A stretch of 64,000 nucleotides of DNA from Streptomyces sp. M41(2017) (GCF_002078175.1 NZ_MWFK01000001.1:496001-560000); one strand, 5' to 3'. Counted from the first letter of the stretch, positions 22,557-32,009 are shown. Translations and numbers: made by a program. The notes: generated by a model from the letters alone, not told the origin.

Positions 22557-24644
22557 TCAGCGCAGCGGACTCATCGCGCCGGACCAGATGCCGTACGGGA
22601 CGTCGGTCTCGGGTGTGCCGGCGATCCCTTCGAGGGGAAGCGGTTCGAGGCTCTTGGACAGGTCGATGCGGTAGAGGACCACCGCGGTCGAGACGTCGCG
22701 GTTCGTGCCGACATACCAGGCCGCCTTGTCGTCCTGCGTCGTGCCCTTCTTGCCCGCCACCTGCGCCGTGGTGGTTGCGGCGCCCGGTTGGGCGGTGCGG
22801 AAGGAGTCGGAGAGCGCCTCCGTGACCTCGCGGGCCACCTCCGCGCTCATCGCGCGATGGGGCGCCGGGGTGTCCAGGGTGACGCGGTAGCCGTTGCGGG
22901 TGATGCGGCGCACCGAGTACGGCTCGGTGTGCGTCCCGTCCGCGGCGAAGGTGGCGTACGCGTTGGCCATGCGGATCGCGCTGGGTGTGGAGCTGCCCAG
23001 CGACAGGGTGGGTACCTGGGGTCCGATGCTGGAGGAGAGCAGGCCCGAGGCCTCGGCGGTCGCGCGCACCTTGTCCAGGCCGGTGTCCATGCCGAGCTGC
23101 ATGAACGGGGTGTTCACGGACGCGGCGAGCGCCTGGCGCAGCGTGACCTGTCCGTGGTCCTTCTTCCCGTCGTTGTGGGCGGCGACCTTCTTGCCGCTGC
23201 GGTCCCAGTAGGGGCCCTCCGGGGTGCTGACCGGGATGCCGTCGTTGCCGTCGTACACGGACTCGGGGGTGACCGGTGTGGCCGGGCCCTCGCGGGTCTT
23301 GTGGACGCCGTGTTGCAGCCCCGCCGCGTAGACGAACGGCAGGAAGGCCGAACCGGCGGGCACGGTGGTCGCGTTGGACTCGTTGTAGCCCTGCGTACGG
23401 TGGTCGGGGCCGCCGTAGACGGCGAGGATCCGTCCGTCGTCGGCGATCGAGGCGGCGCCGTAGTGGGCGTTCTTCGCCTTGTCCGGGTCGTCCTTCTTCG
23501 CCTTGGCGCGGGCCTCGGTCACGGTGTCGGTGAGCGTCTTCTCCCGCTTGCGGTCGAAGGTCGTGTAGATCTGGTAGCCGCCGAGGTCGAAGTCGCGGTC
23601 GGAGATGTGCCCGGCCTTCTTCGCGTACTGGGTCGCCAGCTCGACCAGGTAGTCGCTCTGCTTTCCGGTGTCGAACGCCCGCCCCTGCTTGAGCGGTTCG
23701 GGGAACTTCGTGTAGGTGGCCCGCTCGGAGGCGGACAGCTTGCCCGTCTTGACCATCCGGTCGAGGATCCAGGACCAGCGCTCCACGGCCCGCTTGTGGT
23801 TGGCCTCGCTCAGGGTGGGGTCGTAGAGGCCCGCGCCCTTGAGGAGCGAGGCGAGGAACGCGCCCTCGCTGGCGTTGAGGCGGCTCACGTCCTTGCCGTA
23901 ATAGGCCTGGGAGGCCCGCTGGAGACCGTAGGTGCCGCGCCCGAACCAGCTGGTGTTGAGGTACCCCTCCAGGATCTTGTCCTTGCTCATCTTGTTGTCG
24001 AGCTTGAGGGAGATCATGGCTTCGGTGAACTTGCGGCTCACCGAACGGTTCTGGTTCAGGTAGACGTTCTTGACGTACTGCTGGGTGATCGTCGAGCCGC
24101 CCTGGGTGTCGCCCTGGCCGACCGTGCGCACCAGGGCGCGGGTGATGCCCTTGACGGAGATGCCGGGGTCGGAGTAGAAGCTCTCGTTCTCCGCCGCGAG
24201 GACGGCCGAGCGGACGTCCGGCGGGATGTCCTTGAGCGGCATGGCCTGGCGGCGCACCCAGCCGGTACGGGCCATGGGGGTGCCGTCGGCCCAGAAGTAG
24301 ACGTTGTCCTGCTGGGTCGCGTACGTGTTGAGGTTCTGCGGGATGTCCGTCGCGGCGTAGGCGATGACCAACAGCGAGCCGCTCAGGCCGATGGAGAGCG
24401 CGAAGGCGCCGAGCCACTGGCGCCAGGAGGGCATCCAGCGTCGCCAGCCCGCCCGGCCCGGTCGCGGGTAGGCGGGCTTGAGGCGGCGGCCGAGGGGCGC
24501 GAGGGGTGCGAGGCGGGTGGCCAGCCGGGACAGCGGGGTGGGCTGCGGCTTGCGGCGGGTGCCGCCGGGGCGGTGCGCTCCGATCGGGTCAACCACGGCG
24601 CGCTCCGGCGCGTGGGCGGCCCGTGGACAAGGGATGCCGGGCAT
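22557..24644 (-). CDS. Class A penicillin-binding protein with degenerate transpeptidase motifs
   Basis: The 695-residue ORF starts at ATG 24,644. A GTG at 24,599 with GGAG at the right distance is the better start. A membrane helix lies near residue 80-100. Residues 110-310 are the GT51 glycosyltransferase, with ENESFYSD giving catalytic Glu152, then GGSTITQQYVKN. Residues 380-660 are the transpeptidase domain. SVN is present (Ser509), but the S-x-x-K motif reads GSAFLPF, so the active-site Lys is Leu435. The usual KTG motif reads KKGTT at 632-636. It can probably polymerise glycan strands but not cross-link them. The deacetylase-like gene follows downstream. Confidence 0.85.
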   Translation of the reverse strand: MPGIPCPRAAHAPERAVVDPIGAHRPGGTRRKPQPTPLSRLATRLAPLAPLGRRLKPAYPRPGRAGWRRWMPSWRQWLGAFALSIGLSGSLLVIAYAATDIPQNLNTYATQQDNVYFWADGTPMARTGWVRRQAMPLKDIPPDVRSAVLAAENESFYSDPGISVKGITRALVRTVGQGDTQGGSTITQQYVKNVYLNQNRSVSRKFTEAMISLKLDNKMSKDKILEGYLNTSWFGRGTYGLQRASQAYYGKDVSRLNASEGAFLASLLKGAGLYDPTLSEANHKRAVERWSWILDRMVKTGKLSASERATYTKFPEPLKQGRAFDTGKQSDYLVELATQYAKKAGHISDRDFDLGGYQIYTTFDRKREKTLTDTVTEARAKAKKDDPDKAKNAHYGAASIADDGRILAVYGGPDHRTQGYNESNATTVPAGSAFLPFVYAAGLQHGVHKTREGPATPVTPESVYDGNDGIPVSTPEGPYWDRSGKKVAAHNDGKKDHGQVTLRQALAASVNTPFMQLGMDTGLDKVRATAEASGLLSSSIGPQVPTLSLGSSTPSAIRMANAYATFAADGTHTEPYSVRRITRNGYRVTLDTPAPHRAMSAEVAREVTEALSDSFRTAQPGAATTTAQVAGKKGTTQDDKAAWYVGTNRDVSTAVVLYRIDLSKSLEPLPLEGIAGTPETDVPYGIWSGAMSPLR

Positions 24645-24977
24645 CGTTTCGATGCCAAGTCTGGGTCACGACTGCGTCTCCCTCCGCACTTCTGATCTGC
24701 GCGCGCGGGTAGATGCAGCGGCCGCTCACGCGGCTGCGAGCCCCCCATCCCCGACCTTGCGGCTCGTCGCGGCAGTATTAAATTATCAGCGACCTCGGGG
24801 ATCGCTTCGATCAGCGACCAGACAAAAAAGCACAGGGGCCAAGAGGGCCGAGTGACGGGCGGGACACGAATCGACCTCGTTCCGGTCGCGGACGGTCGCC
24901 CGGCGGCTCGTCGAACGGCACGGATCCAGCGCCGCGAGACCCTCCGGAAGCGGGACTCCTCCGGCTAACCTGTCGGC
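24645..24977. other. Divergent promoter region of the PBP gene and FmdB gene
   Basis: This 333-base region has no gene. It contains an AT-rich patch at 24,776-24,792 (ATTAAATTATC) and a short A-run near 24,825, unusual for this genome, which may hold the leftward promoter. On the plus strand TAACCT lies six bases before the FmdB-type ATG. No riboswitch-like core was recognised. Confidence 0.55.
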
Positions 24978-25205
24978 ATGCCTCGCTACGAGTACCGCTG
25001 CCGGACCTGCGGCGACACCTTCGAACTCAGCCGTCCGATGGCCGAATCGGCCGCTCCGGCGGCCTGCCCGGCCGGTCACGACGACACGGTCAAACTCCTG
25101 TCGACGGTCGCCGTCGCCACCGGCGGTTCGGCGTCCGCGCCGGCTCCCGCGCCCGGTGCGGGCGGCGGCGGAGGCGGGTGTTGCGGCGGAGGTTGCTGCG
25201 GCTGA
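24978..25205 (+). CDS. FmdB-family zinc ribbon protein
   Basis: The 75-residue product starts MPRYEYRCRTCGDTFEL, the FmdB/putative regulatory zinc ribbon pattern, with Cys8, Cys11, Cys30 and His34 as candidate zinc ligands. The C terminus is a Gly/Ala-rich low-complexity stretch that ends in repeated CC motifs (GCCGGGCCG). Leaderless start: TAACCT lies six bases upstream. FmdB members are small zinc proteins, originally linked to the formamidase/amide operon, and are common in actinobacteria. The function here is unknown. Confidence 0.8.
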   Translation: MPRYEYRCRTCGDTFELSRPMAESAAPAACPAGHDDTVKLLSTVAVATGGSASAPAPAPGAGGGGGGCCGGGCCG

Positions 25206-25390
25206 CCCGGGGAGATTTCTCAGGAGATCTTCAGGTATGCCCGAAGCGTGCACCACGGTGTGAGACGCGGCACGTTCGAAGACGACAAAGCTTCCATATC
25301 GGCCCTATTCGGGTGCTGTCGACCCTCGACGGCAGTACGTATGCCCCGGACGGCGCGTTCGACACGGGTGCGCCCGGACCGCTCGTCACC

Positions 25391-25424
25391 GGTGTGCCCC
25401 GGACCGGACGGTCCGGGGCACACC
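25391..25424. terminator. Bidirectional terminator between FmdB and HAD genes
   Basis: A 15-bp perfect stem (25,391-25,405 with 25,410-25,424) with a 4-base loop separates two convergent genes. It lies 8 bases after the HAD stop and 185 bases after the FmdB stop. Confidence 0.85.
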
Positions 25425-25432
25425 CGCATGTA

Positions 25433-26260
25433 TCAGACGAGTTCGGGTGCGGCGCAGGCGTGCACGAACTCGCGGAGGATCCGCTCCCCCGCCGCGACGC
25501 CCCGCTCGGGCAGCGCGGTGATCGCCGGTGCCGTCCAGTCCGCTTCGGCCAGCTCGCCGTGACCCGGGCGCCAGCCGCGGTCCGCGACGAGCAGCAGGTC
25601 CGCGTCGAGCAGCGAGTCACCGGCACCCAGGGTGAGGACGGCGCCGGTGCGGCGGGCGACCTCCCGCACGGCCGCGCTCTTGGTGAGCGGCTTCGGCACG
25701 GCGTAGATCTTGCGGCCCTGGAGCGAGACCGTCCAGCCGCGGTTCTCCGCCCAGACGGCCAGGTCCTTCACCCACTGCTCGGGGAGCAGCTCCCGCTCCA
25801 CCACCAGGTAGGCGAACAGGTCCTCGGCGATCCGGTGCTTGCGCACCCAGACCGGGTCCGCGGTGTTCTCGAGGTGCTCCCGGATCTCCGCGAGCGGCGC
25901 GCACTCGGAGGCGAGCCGGTCCATGACGCTCCGGTGCCAGTCCAGGTCGGAGACCCCGTCGACGAGCAGGTGTCCGCCGTTGGCGCAGATCGCGAACTCG
26001 GGTGCCGGCCCGGGCAGGTTGATGCGCTGGTACTGCTTGCGGGTGCGGGTCGTGGTGGGCACGAAGTGCGCGAGGTCGCCGAGTTCGGTGAGCAGCCCGG
26101 CGGCCGTCTCCGTCATGTAGGACAGCGGCTTGCTCTCGTGCACCTCGACGCAGAGCAGCCGGGGCGCCCGCGCGTCCGGCATGGTCAGCGCGAGCGCCGC
26201 CGAGGAGTAGATGAGCGTGCGGTCGAGGTCGCTGGCGACGAGCACCTTGGTCGCGGACAT
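25433..26260 (-). CDS. HAD-superfamily phosphatase of the Ter metabolite cluster
   Basis: The ATG overlaps the previous stop by one base (TGATG), so it is translationally coupled to the PRTase gene. The product is 275 residues. Motif I is SDLDRTLIY at about residue 10, motif II is PTTTRTRKQY near residue 70, and motif IV is LGAGDSLLDADLL near residue 218, so this is a type II (Cof-like) HAD phosphatase. The Ter literature (Anantharaman, Iyer and Aravind) lists such a HAD enzyme beside PRTase-TRSP and CitE-like aldolase genes. It probably dephosphorylates a late intermediate. The exact substrate is unknown. Confidence 0.8.
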   Translation of the reverse strand: MSATKVLVASDLDRTLIYSSAALALTMPDARAPRLLCVEVHESKPLSYMTETAAGLLTELGDLAHFVPTTTRTRKQYQRINLPGPAPEFAICANGGHLLVDGVSDLDWHRSVMDRLASECAPLAEIREHLENTADPVWVRKHRIAEDLFAYLVVERELLPEQWVKDLAVWAENRGWTVSLQGRKIYAVPKPLTKSAAVREVARRTGAVLTLGAGDSLLDADLLLVADRGWRPGHGELAEADWTAPAITALPERGVAAGERILREFVHACAAPELV

Positions 26261-28809
26261 CAGGCGGTCACCGCCTTGCCGTCGGCACCGGTCGCGCCGC
26301 GCGTGAACTTCGGGTGGATCAACCCCACACAGGTGTAGGGGAGTTCGCCGACCTCCTCGACGGGCACCCCGCGCTGTCCGGCCAGCAGCCGGACGTGGTC
26401 GAGGTCGGCGCCCGCTCCGGCACGCGCGAGGATCTTCCAGGGGACCCTGCGCAGCAGCACCCGGGTGGTCTCGCCGACGCCCGGCTTGACGAGGTTGACG
26501 TCGTGGATGCCGTACTCCTCGCTGATGCGCTCGACGGCGGCCCAGCCCTCCCAGGTGGGGGTGCGGTCGGCGGCGAGCAGTTCCTTCGCCCGGTCGCGGG
26601 CCGACTCGGCGACGTCGGGGAAGTGGGCGGCGACGACGTCCAGGAACTCGACGGAGACATCGGACCCGGCGAGTTCGCGGTAGAACTTCGCGCCGTGGAA
26701 GTCGTGTTCGCCGACCAGGTCGGAACGCAGCACCGTTCGCGAGATGAGCCCGGAGACCGTGGAGTTGAGGCAGGCGGAGGGGATGAGGAAGTCCTCGCGG
26801 GTGCCGTACGTGCGGACGCACGAGCCGGGGTCGGCGAGCACCGCGATCTCCGGGTCGAAGCCCGAGACGCCCTCGGCCTGCTCGAACTCCGCGATGGCGT
26901 CAGCGAGTTCGCGGGTGATGGCACCCTTGCCCGTCCAGCCGTCGACGAACACGACGTCGGCCGGGTCGTGGTGGGCGGCGAGATAGCGCAGCGCGTTGGC
27001 GTCGATGCCGCGGCCGCGGACGATGGAGACGGCGTAGTGCGGCAGGTCCAGGCCGTGCTGGTGCTGGGCCCAGCGGCGCATCAGGACGCCGACGGGTGTG
27101 CCGGCCCGGGCCAGGGAGACGAGGACGGGCCGCGGGGAGCGCTCGGCGAGGACGACCTCGGTGACGGCGCCGACGGCCTCGGCGATCCGGGCGGCCGAGG
27201 TGGTGAGGGCCGCGTGGAACAGCTCCTGGTACTGGGTGCTCGGCTGGTACTCCACCGGCAGCGACTCCGCGTAGTGGGCGCCGCCGCTCTGGATGGCCTC
27301 CTCGCGCTCCTCGGTGGGGGCCTCCAGCGTCACGTCCGAGAGGTCCTGCAGCAGCCAGCCGACCTCGTCGGAAGCGTACGAGGAGAAGGCGGGGCCGCGG
27401 AGGGGCTCGGGCAGCATGGAGGGCCTTTCGGCGGACGGCCGTGCGGGGACGTACGACGGGACGACGGCGAGCAGGACGCTCGGGGTGTGCGCCGCGAGCC
27501 GGGCCAGCAGGCCGTCGGGGGCGTGCAGTGCGGGGGTGTCGGCGGTGGAGTCGACGACCGCCACGACGGCGTCGAAGCCGCCGCCCGCGACGTTGTAGGC
27601 GAAGCGGGGTCCGGGGCCGTCGTCCGGGTCGTCGTGCGCCGGGAAGACGATGCGGCTGCGGATCGCGTAGCCGGGGTCGTCGAGTGCGAGGACCGGGGAG
27701 CGGGTCGTCGTGGAGAAGCGGACCTCGGCGGAGACCAGCTGCTCCAGCTCGCGGGCGAGGCGCAGCGGCGCGTACATCAGCTCCTCGAAGCCGAGCACCA
27801 GTACGCGGCGGGCGTCGCCCGGCAGGGCTTCGGCGAGCCGGGCGGCCATCGCGGGCAGGGCACCGTCCAGGCGTATTCGCTGGCCCGGGGTGAATCCGTG
27901 CCGTCCGCCGTCCGGGAGGCCGCGGGGCCAGCCCAGCTCGACGCGCACGGCCCGGCCGGGGCTCCCGGTGGCGGGGGCGTCGGGCGCCTCCCGCTCGTGC
28001 TCGGCGACCAGTGCCTGCCCCTTCTCCAGGACGCCCTCGGGCAGACGCACCGTGCCCGACGCGGCCGCGATCAGGTCGACGCGGGCGCCGATCTCGGCGG
28101 CGAACCGCTCGAAGCGGGCCAGGTCGGCCTCCGACCGCATGTCGACGAGCGCCACCACGACGTACCGCTCGCGCGGGTAGCGCTCGTGGAGGTCGCGGAT
28201 CGTGTTGAGGACGGTGTTGCCGGTGGAGAACTCGTCGTCGACGAGGATCAGCGGTCCGGGACCGGCGAGCAGGTCCGGATGCTCGGGCAGGAGCAGGTGC
28301 GAGGTGGCGTGCGAGTGGGCCTCCTCGAAACCGCCGGCCCGCGCGACACCGGCGACGGGACGGCGGGTGGAGTGGAGGTAGGGGGCGACGCCCACCCCGT
28401 CGGCGACCGAGTGACCGAGCCCGGTGGCCGTCTCGGCGTACCCGAGGACGACAGCCTCGCGGGCCTCCTCGGTGCCCAGCAGGTCGCGCACGCGCCGGCC
28501 CAGGGCGACGCCCTGGCCGTGCACGACGGAGGGCGACTGCGGCACGTGCTTGCCCAGCACGTTCGAGACGAGCAGGTGGGCGCGCTTGGGGTTGCGCCGC
28601 AGCGCGAGACCGAGCATCCCGCTGAGCCGCTCGTCGCCGACCAGCTCGACGCCGAGCCGCTCGGCGACCCAGGATCCCGTCCAGGGCGCGTCAGGCACGG
28701 CGCCCTGGCCCGGTCCGCCGCCCGGGGCGCTCCCCCCGGCCGGCAGGTCCGGCAGGTCCGGCCCGGCCGGTCGTGCGGGGTCGTTCGGGTCCTGCGCAGG
28801 GGTGTTCAT
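26260..28809 (-). CDS. PRTase-TRSP-PRTase fusion protein of the Ter metabolite cluster
   Basis: The start is ATG 28,809, behind GAGGAC, because upstream residues in frame look non-coding. The protein is 849 residues. The N-terminal PRTase-like domain has a PRPP-loop-like motif VDDEFSTGNT near residue 190. A TRSP-type middle domain covers about 280-450. A second PRTase-like domain holds VFVDGWTGKGA near residue 620. The domains fit the pathway proposed for a nucleoside-like metabolite in Ter systems. The aldolase gene precedes it and the HAD gene follows with overlap. The product of the pathway is not known. Confidence 0.8.
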   Translation of the reverse strand: MNTPAQDPNDPARPAGPDLPDLPAGGSAPGGGPGQGAVPDAPWTGSWVAERLGVELVGDERLSGMLGLALRRNPKRAHLLVSNVLGKHVPQSPSVVHGQGVALGRRVRDLLGTEEAREAVVLGYAETATGLGHSVADGVGVAPYLHSTRRPVAGVARAGGFEEAHSHATSHLLLPEHPDLLAGPGPLILVDDEFSTGNTVLNTIRDLHERYPRERYVVVALVDMRSEADLARFERFAAEIGARVDLIAAASGTVRLPEGVLEKGQALVAEHEREAPDAPATGSPGRAVRVELGWPRGLPDGGRHGFTPGQRIRLDGALPAMAARLAEALPGDARRVLVLGFEELMYAPLRLARELEQLVSAEVRFSTTTRSPVLALDDPGYAIRSRIVFPAHDDPDDGPGPRFAYNVAGGGFDAVVAVVDSTADTPALHAPDGLLARLAAHTPSVLLAVVPSYVPARPSAERPSMLPEPLRGPAFSSYASDEVGWLLQDLSDVTLEAPTEEREEAIQSGGAHYAESLPVEYQPSTQYQELFHAALTTSAARIAEAVGAVTEVVLAERSPRPVLVSLARAGTPVGVLMRRWAQHQHGLDLPHYAVSIVRGRGIDANALRYLAAHHDPADVVFVDGWTGKGAITRELADAIAEFEQAEGVSGFDPEIAVLADPGSCVRTYGTREDFLIPSACLNSTVSGLISRTVLRSDLVGEHDFHGAKFYRELAGSDVSVEFLDVVAAHFPDVAESARDRAKELLAADRTPTWEGWAAVERISEEYGIHDVNLVKPGVGETTRVLLRRVPWKILARAGAGADLDHVRLLAGQRGVPVEEVGELPYTCVGLIHPKFTRGATGADGKAVTA

Positions 28810-28853
28810 CAAGTCCTCGGTGATCGGTTTCCGCGTCGCCCGGCCGGGCCGCG

Positions 28854-30023
28854 TCACTCGGGCAGTCCGGCGGTGAGCAGCTCGACGAAGCCGATGTCCT
28901 CGTGGGCGACCCCGAAGACCTCGGCGCGCAGCAGGGTGCGCTCCGCCCAGGCGCGATGCGGCTTCACCTCGTTCATCTTGTTCGTGTACGCCGACCTCAG
29001 GACGCCTCCGCCGCCGCGCTCGGGCCGCAGGATGTCCTGCGCGTCACTGAACTCCTCGTGACTGACCACGGACAGCGCGTGCACGGGCAGCACGTGCGAC
29101 GGGTGGATGCAGGTCTTGCCCATCAGGCCGTTGGCCTGGTCGAGAGCGATCTCGCGCAGCAGACCGTCCATGGCGTGCTCGATCAGTGTCTCGCGCAGCT
29201 CCTCCGCCTGCCCCTCCAGGAAGGGGCTGCGGCGCAGCTGCGGCTTGAACATGCGCTCCTGGACCCGGAAGTACTCCCACACGGGTCCGGTCACGGTGAA
29301 GCCGGTGCCGTCGGCCCGGCCCAGCATGTTCACCACGTCGGCGATCACGGAGGCGACGACCTGCACGTCGTACGCCGTCATGTCGGGGGCCCGGCGCAGC
29401 CCGTACGAGGAGCAGAAGTCGGTGACGCCGAGGCGCAGGGCGAGGACGCGCTCGCGGTACTTGTCGACGGCGCGGGAGATGCCCTCCAGGGTCTCCACGC
29501 GTGACTCGCGGTAGAGCAGCTCGGGGGACTCCAGGACCGGCATGGCGAAGAGCCGGCGGCCGCTGGAGGCCTCGGCGGAGGCGAGGGCCTCCAGGAACGG
29601 CATGCCGCGTTCCTCGGTGAACTTCGGCATCACGAATCCGGACAGCAACCGGACGGCGGGGCCGAGGCGCCGCACGAGGTCGGGGATCTGTTCGGGGTGA
29701 CGGACCCGCACGAACAGCAGCGGGGTCTCTCCGGTGTCGGGACGTGCGGCCAGGTCGGTGAACTGGCGGACCAGGTTCTCCTCGGCGCCCACGACCTCGG
29801 AGTCGTCGATCGAGTCCTCCAGGCAGAGCACCATCGAGACCACGCCCCGCGTGGTCTGCTTGACGATGTCGTCGGCGAGCTGCGGCCGGGTGGCCGGGCT
29901 GTACAGGGTGGCGCCGAGGGCGGCGGCGAGGACGCGGGCCGGCGAGTCGGCCGTGAAGACGCCGGGCTCGCGGTGGAAGAGGCGCTGCCGCTCTTCCGGG
30001 GTGATGTGACCGAAATGACGCAT
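28854..30023 (-). CDS. CitE-like aldolase (HpcH/HpaI family) of the Ter metabolite cluster
   Basis: This 389-residue protein has the TIM-barrel pattern of citrate lyase beta/HpaI aldolases. VVSMVLCLEDSI near residue 65 carries the conserved Glu/Asp pair, LLFVRVRHPEQI the Arg, and GFVMPKFTEE the Lys/metal region. LALRLGVTDFCSSYGL and GKTCIHPSHVLPVHAL follow in the usual order. It is the first gene of a three-gene leftward operon (44 bases before the PRTase-TRSP gene). It probably forms or breaks a C-C bond in the Ter metabolite. The substrate is not known. Confidence 0.85.
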   Translation of the reverse strand: MRHFGHITPEERQRLFHREPGVFTADSPARVLAAALGATLYSPATRPQLADDIVKQTTRGVVSMVLCLEDSIDDSEVVGAEENLVRQFTDLAARPDTGETPLLFVRVRHPEQIPDLVRRLGPAVRLLSGFVMPKFTEERGMPFLEALASAEASSGRRLFAMPVLESPELLYRESRVETLEGISRAVDKYRERVLALRLGVTDFCSSYGLRRAPDMTAYDVQVVASVIADVVNMLGRADGTGFTVTGPVWEYFRVQERMFKPQLRRSPFLEGQAEELRETLIEHAMDGLLREIALDQANGLMGKTCIHPSHVLPVHALSVVSHEEFSDAQDILRPERGGGGVLRSAYTNKMNEVKPHRAWAERTLLRAEVFGVAHEDIGFVELLTAGLPE

Positions 30024-30217
30024 GAGACTCCCCCGTGGCGGCTAGTGGGCTGCGGCTGCTGGGCCGGATGTGATGTGGCCGGTAATAGTACGTATGGATC
30101 AATGTCAGGGGTTCCCGCCGGGCGTGAAATCCAGGTAACTCGGCCGTGTCCAACACTCGCCGGTTCCGGGTCGACCCCGCATTGTCGTGACCAGGACCGA
30201 GAGGGCAGGATGGCCGT

Positions 30218-31126
30218 ATGACGCACGCCATGCCGAAGGGGTCGAACGTCCCGCTGGACGCCACAGCGGTGCGCGCCGTCCTGTGCTGGACGCCCGGGCA
30301 GGGTGTCCCCGATGTCGATGTGTCGGCGCTGCTCCTCGGCCCCGACGGTCGTGTGCGATCCGACGAGGACTTCGTCTTCTACAACCAGCCCCGCCATCCG
30401 TCGGGCAAGGTGTGGCGGCTCGGCAAGAAGCGTGGCGCCGAGGGCCTCACCGACACGATCCAGACAGATCTGGCGGGTGTCGAGTCCGGAGTCGGACAGA
30501 TTCTGCTGGTCGCATCGGCGGACGACGTCACCTTCGATCGCGTACGTGATCTGCGCATTCTGCTGTACGACGCCGGTGTCACGGACGGTGAACCGCTGGC
30601 GTACTTCGACGTCAGGCCGGAGACCGGCGCCGAGACCGCGCTGATCTGCGGCGAGCTGTACCGGCGCGGTGAGGGCTGGAAGTTCCGGGCGCTGGGCGAG
30701 GGCTACTCCAATGGTCTGGTCGGTCTCGCGACCGATTTCGGGATCTCGGTGGACGAGTCCGAGGCGGCGGCCGCCGCGGCCGCCTCCGCGCCGGAGGCGA
30801 GCACCTGGGCGGCGCCCGCGGGCACTCCGGAGACCTCGGTGCCGCTGCCGCCCGAGCAGGTCCCGCCGCTCCCCCAGCAGCCGGCTCCGGTGCCGCACCA
30901 GCCCGCGTACGGCTATCCGCAGCCGGCCGCGGCGGCCCTGACAGAACCGGCGTACGGCTATCCGCAGCCGGCCGGCCAGCAGGGCGCCCCGTCCGCCTAC
31001 GGCTATCCGCAGCCCCAGACCGCGCCGGCCGCGCCGCCCGCGTACGGCTTCCCGCAGGCCGTCGGCGCGGGGCCGGACCCGGACTTCCGGCTGCCGCCGC
31101 AGGGACCGCAGTTCATCGGCCGCTGA
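30218..31126 (+). CDS. TerD-domain protein with Pro/Tyr-rich C-terminal repeats
   Basis: The product is 302 residues. Residues 5-175 are a TerD domain ([50 protein letters not shown]). Residues 215-290 are low-complexity with four AYG(Y/F)PQ(P/A) repeats. The calcium site residues of classical TerD are only partly kept. The ATG follows CAGGAT by six bases, so the mRNA may be leaderless. It is divergent from the aldolase operon and shares a 194-base promoter region. It may be a stress-responsive scaffold, with the tail serving as a binding region. Confidence 0.85.
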   Translation: MTHAMPKGSNVPLDATAVRAVLCWTPGQGVPDVDVSALLLGPDGRVRSDEDFVFYNQPRHPSGKVWRLGKKRGAEGLTDTIQTDLAGVESGVGQILLVASADDVTFDRVRDLRILLYDAGVTDGEPLAYFDVRPETGAETALICGELYRRGEGWKFRALGEGYSNGLVGLATDFGISVDESEAAAAAAASAPEASTWAAPAGTPETSVPLPPEQVPPLPQQPAPVPHQPAYGYPQPAAAALTEPAYGYPQPAGQQGAPSAYGYPQPQTAPAAPPAYGFPQAVGAGPDPDFRLPPQGPQFIGR

Positions 31127-31201
31127 GCCCGGAGCCCCGCACCGCCCACCGGGCGGGGTCGCCCTGCGGCCCGCCGCCCGGAGCAGGGCCCGAGGGTCCT
31201 C

Positions 31202-31939
31202 CTAGCGCTCGACCTTCGACTTGTAGCCGCGGCCCCACTGAAGGCCCCAGCCGTAGAGGCGGTCGAGTTCGGCCTGAAAGCCGTACACGAACTTCACCTC
31301 GCGGCGCACGGTCAGCTCGCCCTTGTTGTTCTCGATCATGACGACGGCGCAGGAGCGGGCCTGCGGGTGGCGTTCGTCGAGGCCGATCTCGATGCGCGGA
31401 CCGTTGCTCGGGTAGAGCGTGATGATGGCGTGGGTGCGGTCGAAGGCCGGGGTCTGGTCGTAGATGTAGACGAAGACCAGCAGCCGCTTGATGTCGTCGC
31501 GGTGGTCGAGGTTGACGAAGGCAGTCTCGCCCGAGCCGGAACCGAAACGGTCGTCGCCGCTGAGCTTCACGAACGGCGGACCGTTGAGTTCGCCGAAGAA
31601 GCCGCCGAGCGGCTGGACGACGCCCTTGGTGCCGTCCGTCAGCTCGTACATGACCCCGAGGTCGAGGTCGACGTTCACCATGCTCTGGGTGTGCGCCTGG
31701 ACCACTTCCGGTTTGAAGGTGCGGAAGGGGTGGCGCAGCAGGCTCTCGCGGTGCGGCCCGCCGATGTCGGAGGTGCGCATCCGCCAGGAGAGGTTGATGC
31801 GCAGGTTGCCGGTGGCCGCGCCCTGCTTGGTGAGCGAGACCGTGTGGTTGCGCTTGGTCAGCTCGATGGAGTTGGTGGCCGCGCTGCCGGAGTCGAAGTC
31901 CGCCGAGCGCCCCCGCCACAGGTCCTGCCAGATGCCCAT
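31202..31939 (-). CDS. TerA-like (TerD-superfamily) protein
   Basis: The ATG follows GGGGGGCGGAA and gives 245 residues. Residues 20-60 (NSIELTKRNHTVSLTKQG) are typical of TerA-type proteins, and IYDQTPAFDRTHAIITLYP and GFQAELDRLYGWGLQWGRGY are further family-like segments. No signal peptide or membrane segment is present. It is probably cytoplasmic and part of the tellurium/stress response. The start lies only 29 bases after a long perfect hairpin, so expression may depend on reading past that hairpin or on a short promoter beside it. Confidence 0.75.
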   Translation of the reverse strand: MGIWQDLWRGRSADFDSGSAATNSIELTKRNHTVSLTKQGAATGNLRINLSWRMRTSDIGGPHRESLLRHPFRTFKPEVVQAHTQSMVNVDLDLGVMYELTDGTKGVVQPLGGFFGELNGPPFVKLSGDDRFGSGSGETAFVNLDHRDDIKRLLVFVYIYDQTPAFDRTHAIITLYPSNGPRIEIGLDERHPQARSCAVVMIENNKGELTVRREVKFVYGFQAELDRLYGWGLQWGRGYKSKVER

Positions 31940-31967
31940 TTCCGCCCCCCACGTTCCTCGGTATGCG

Positions 31968-32009
31968 GCGGGGCGGCCGTAGAGGACCTGTCCTCTACGG
32001 CCGCCCCGC
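31968..32009. terminator. Very strong hairpin between the TerC-family and TerA-like genes
   Basis: A 19-bp perfect stem (31,968-31,986 with 31,991-32,009) has a 4-base loop. On the minus strand it follows the DUF475 gene by 53 bases and precedes the TerA-like ATG by 29 bases. No T-run follows on the minus strand. It may terminate the upstream transcript or act as an attenuator for TerA-like expression. Confidence 0.75.

Noticed and set aside
21360..24695. A 1111-residue plus-strand ORF opposite the PBP and deacetylase genes
   Set aside because: Composition and phase match a shadow of the two real genes on the minus strand, which carry catalytic motifs.
24645..24977. A c-di-AMP or other riboswitch before the PBP gene
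   Set aside because: A cell-wall gene with a long leader is the usual context, but no conserved riboswitch core was seen.
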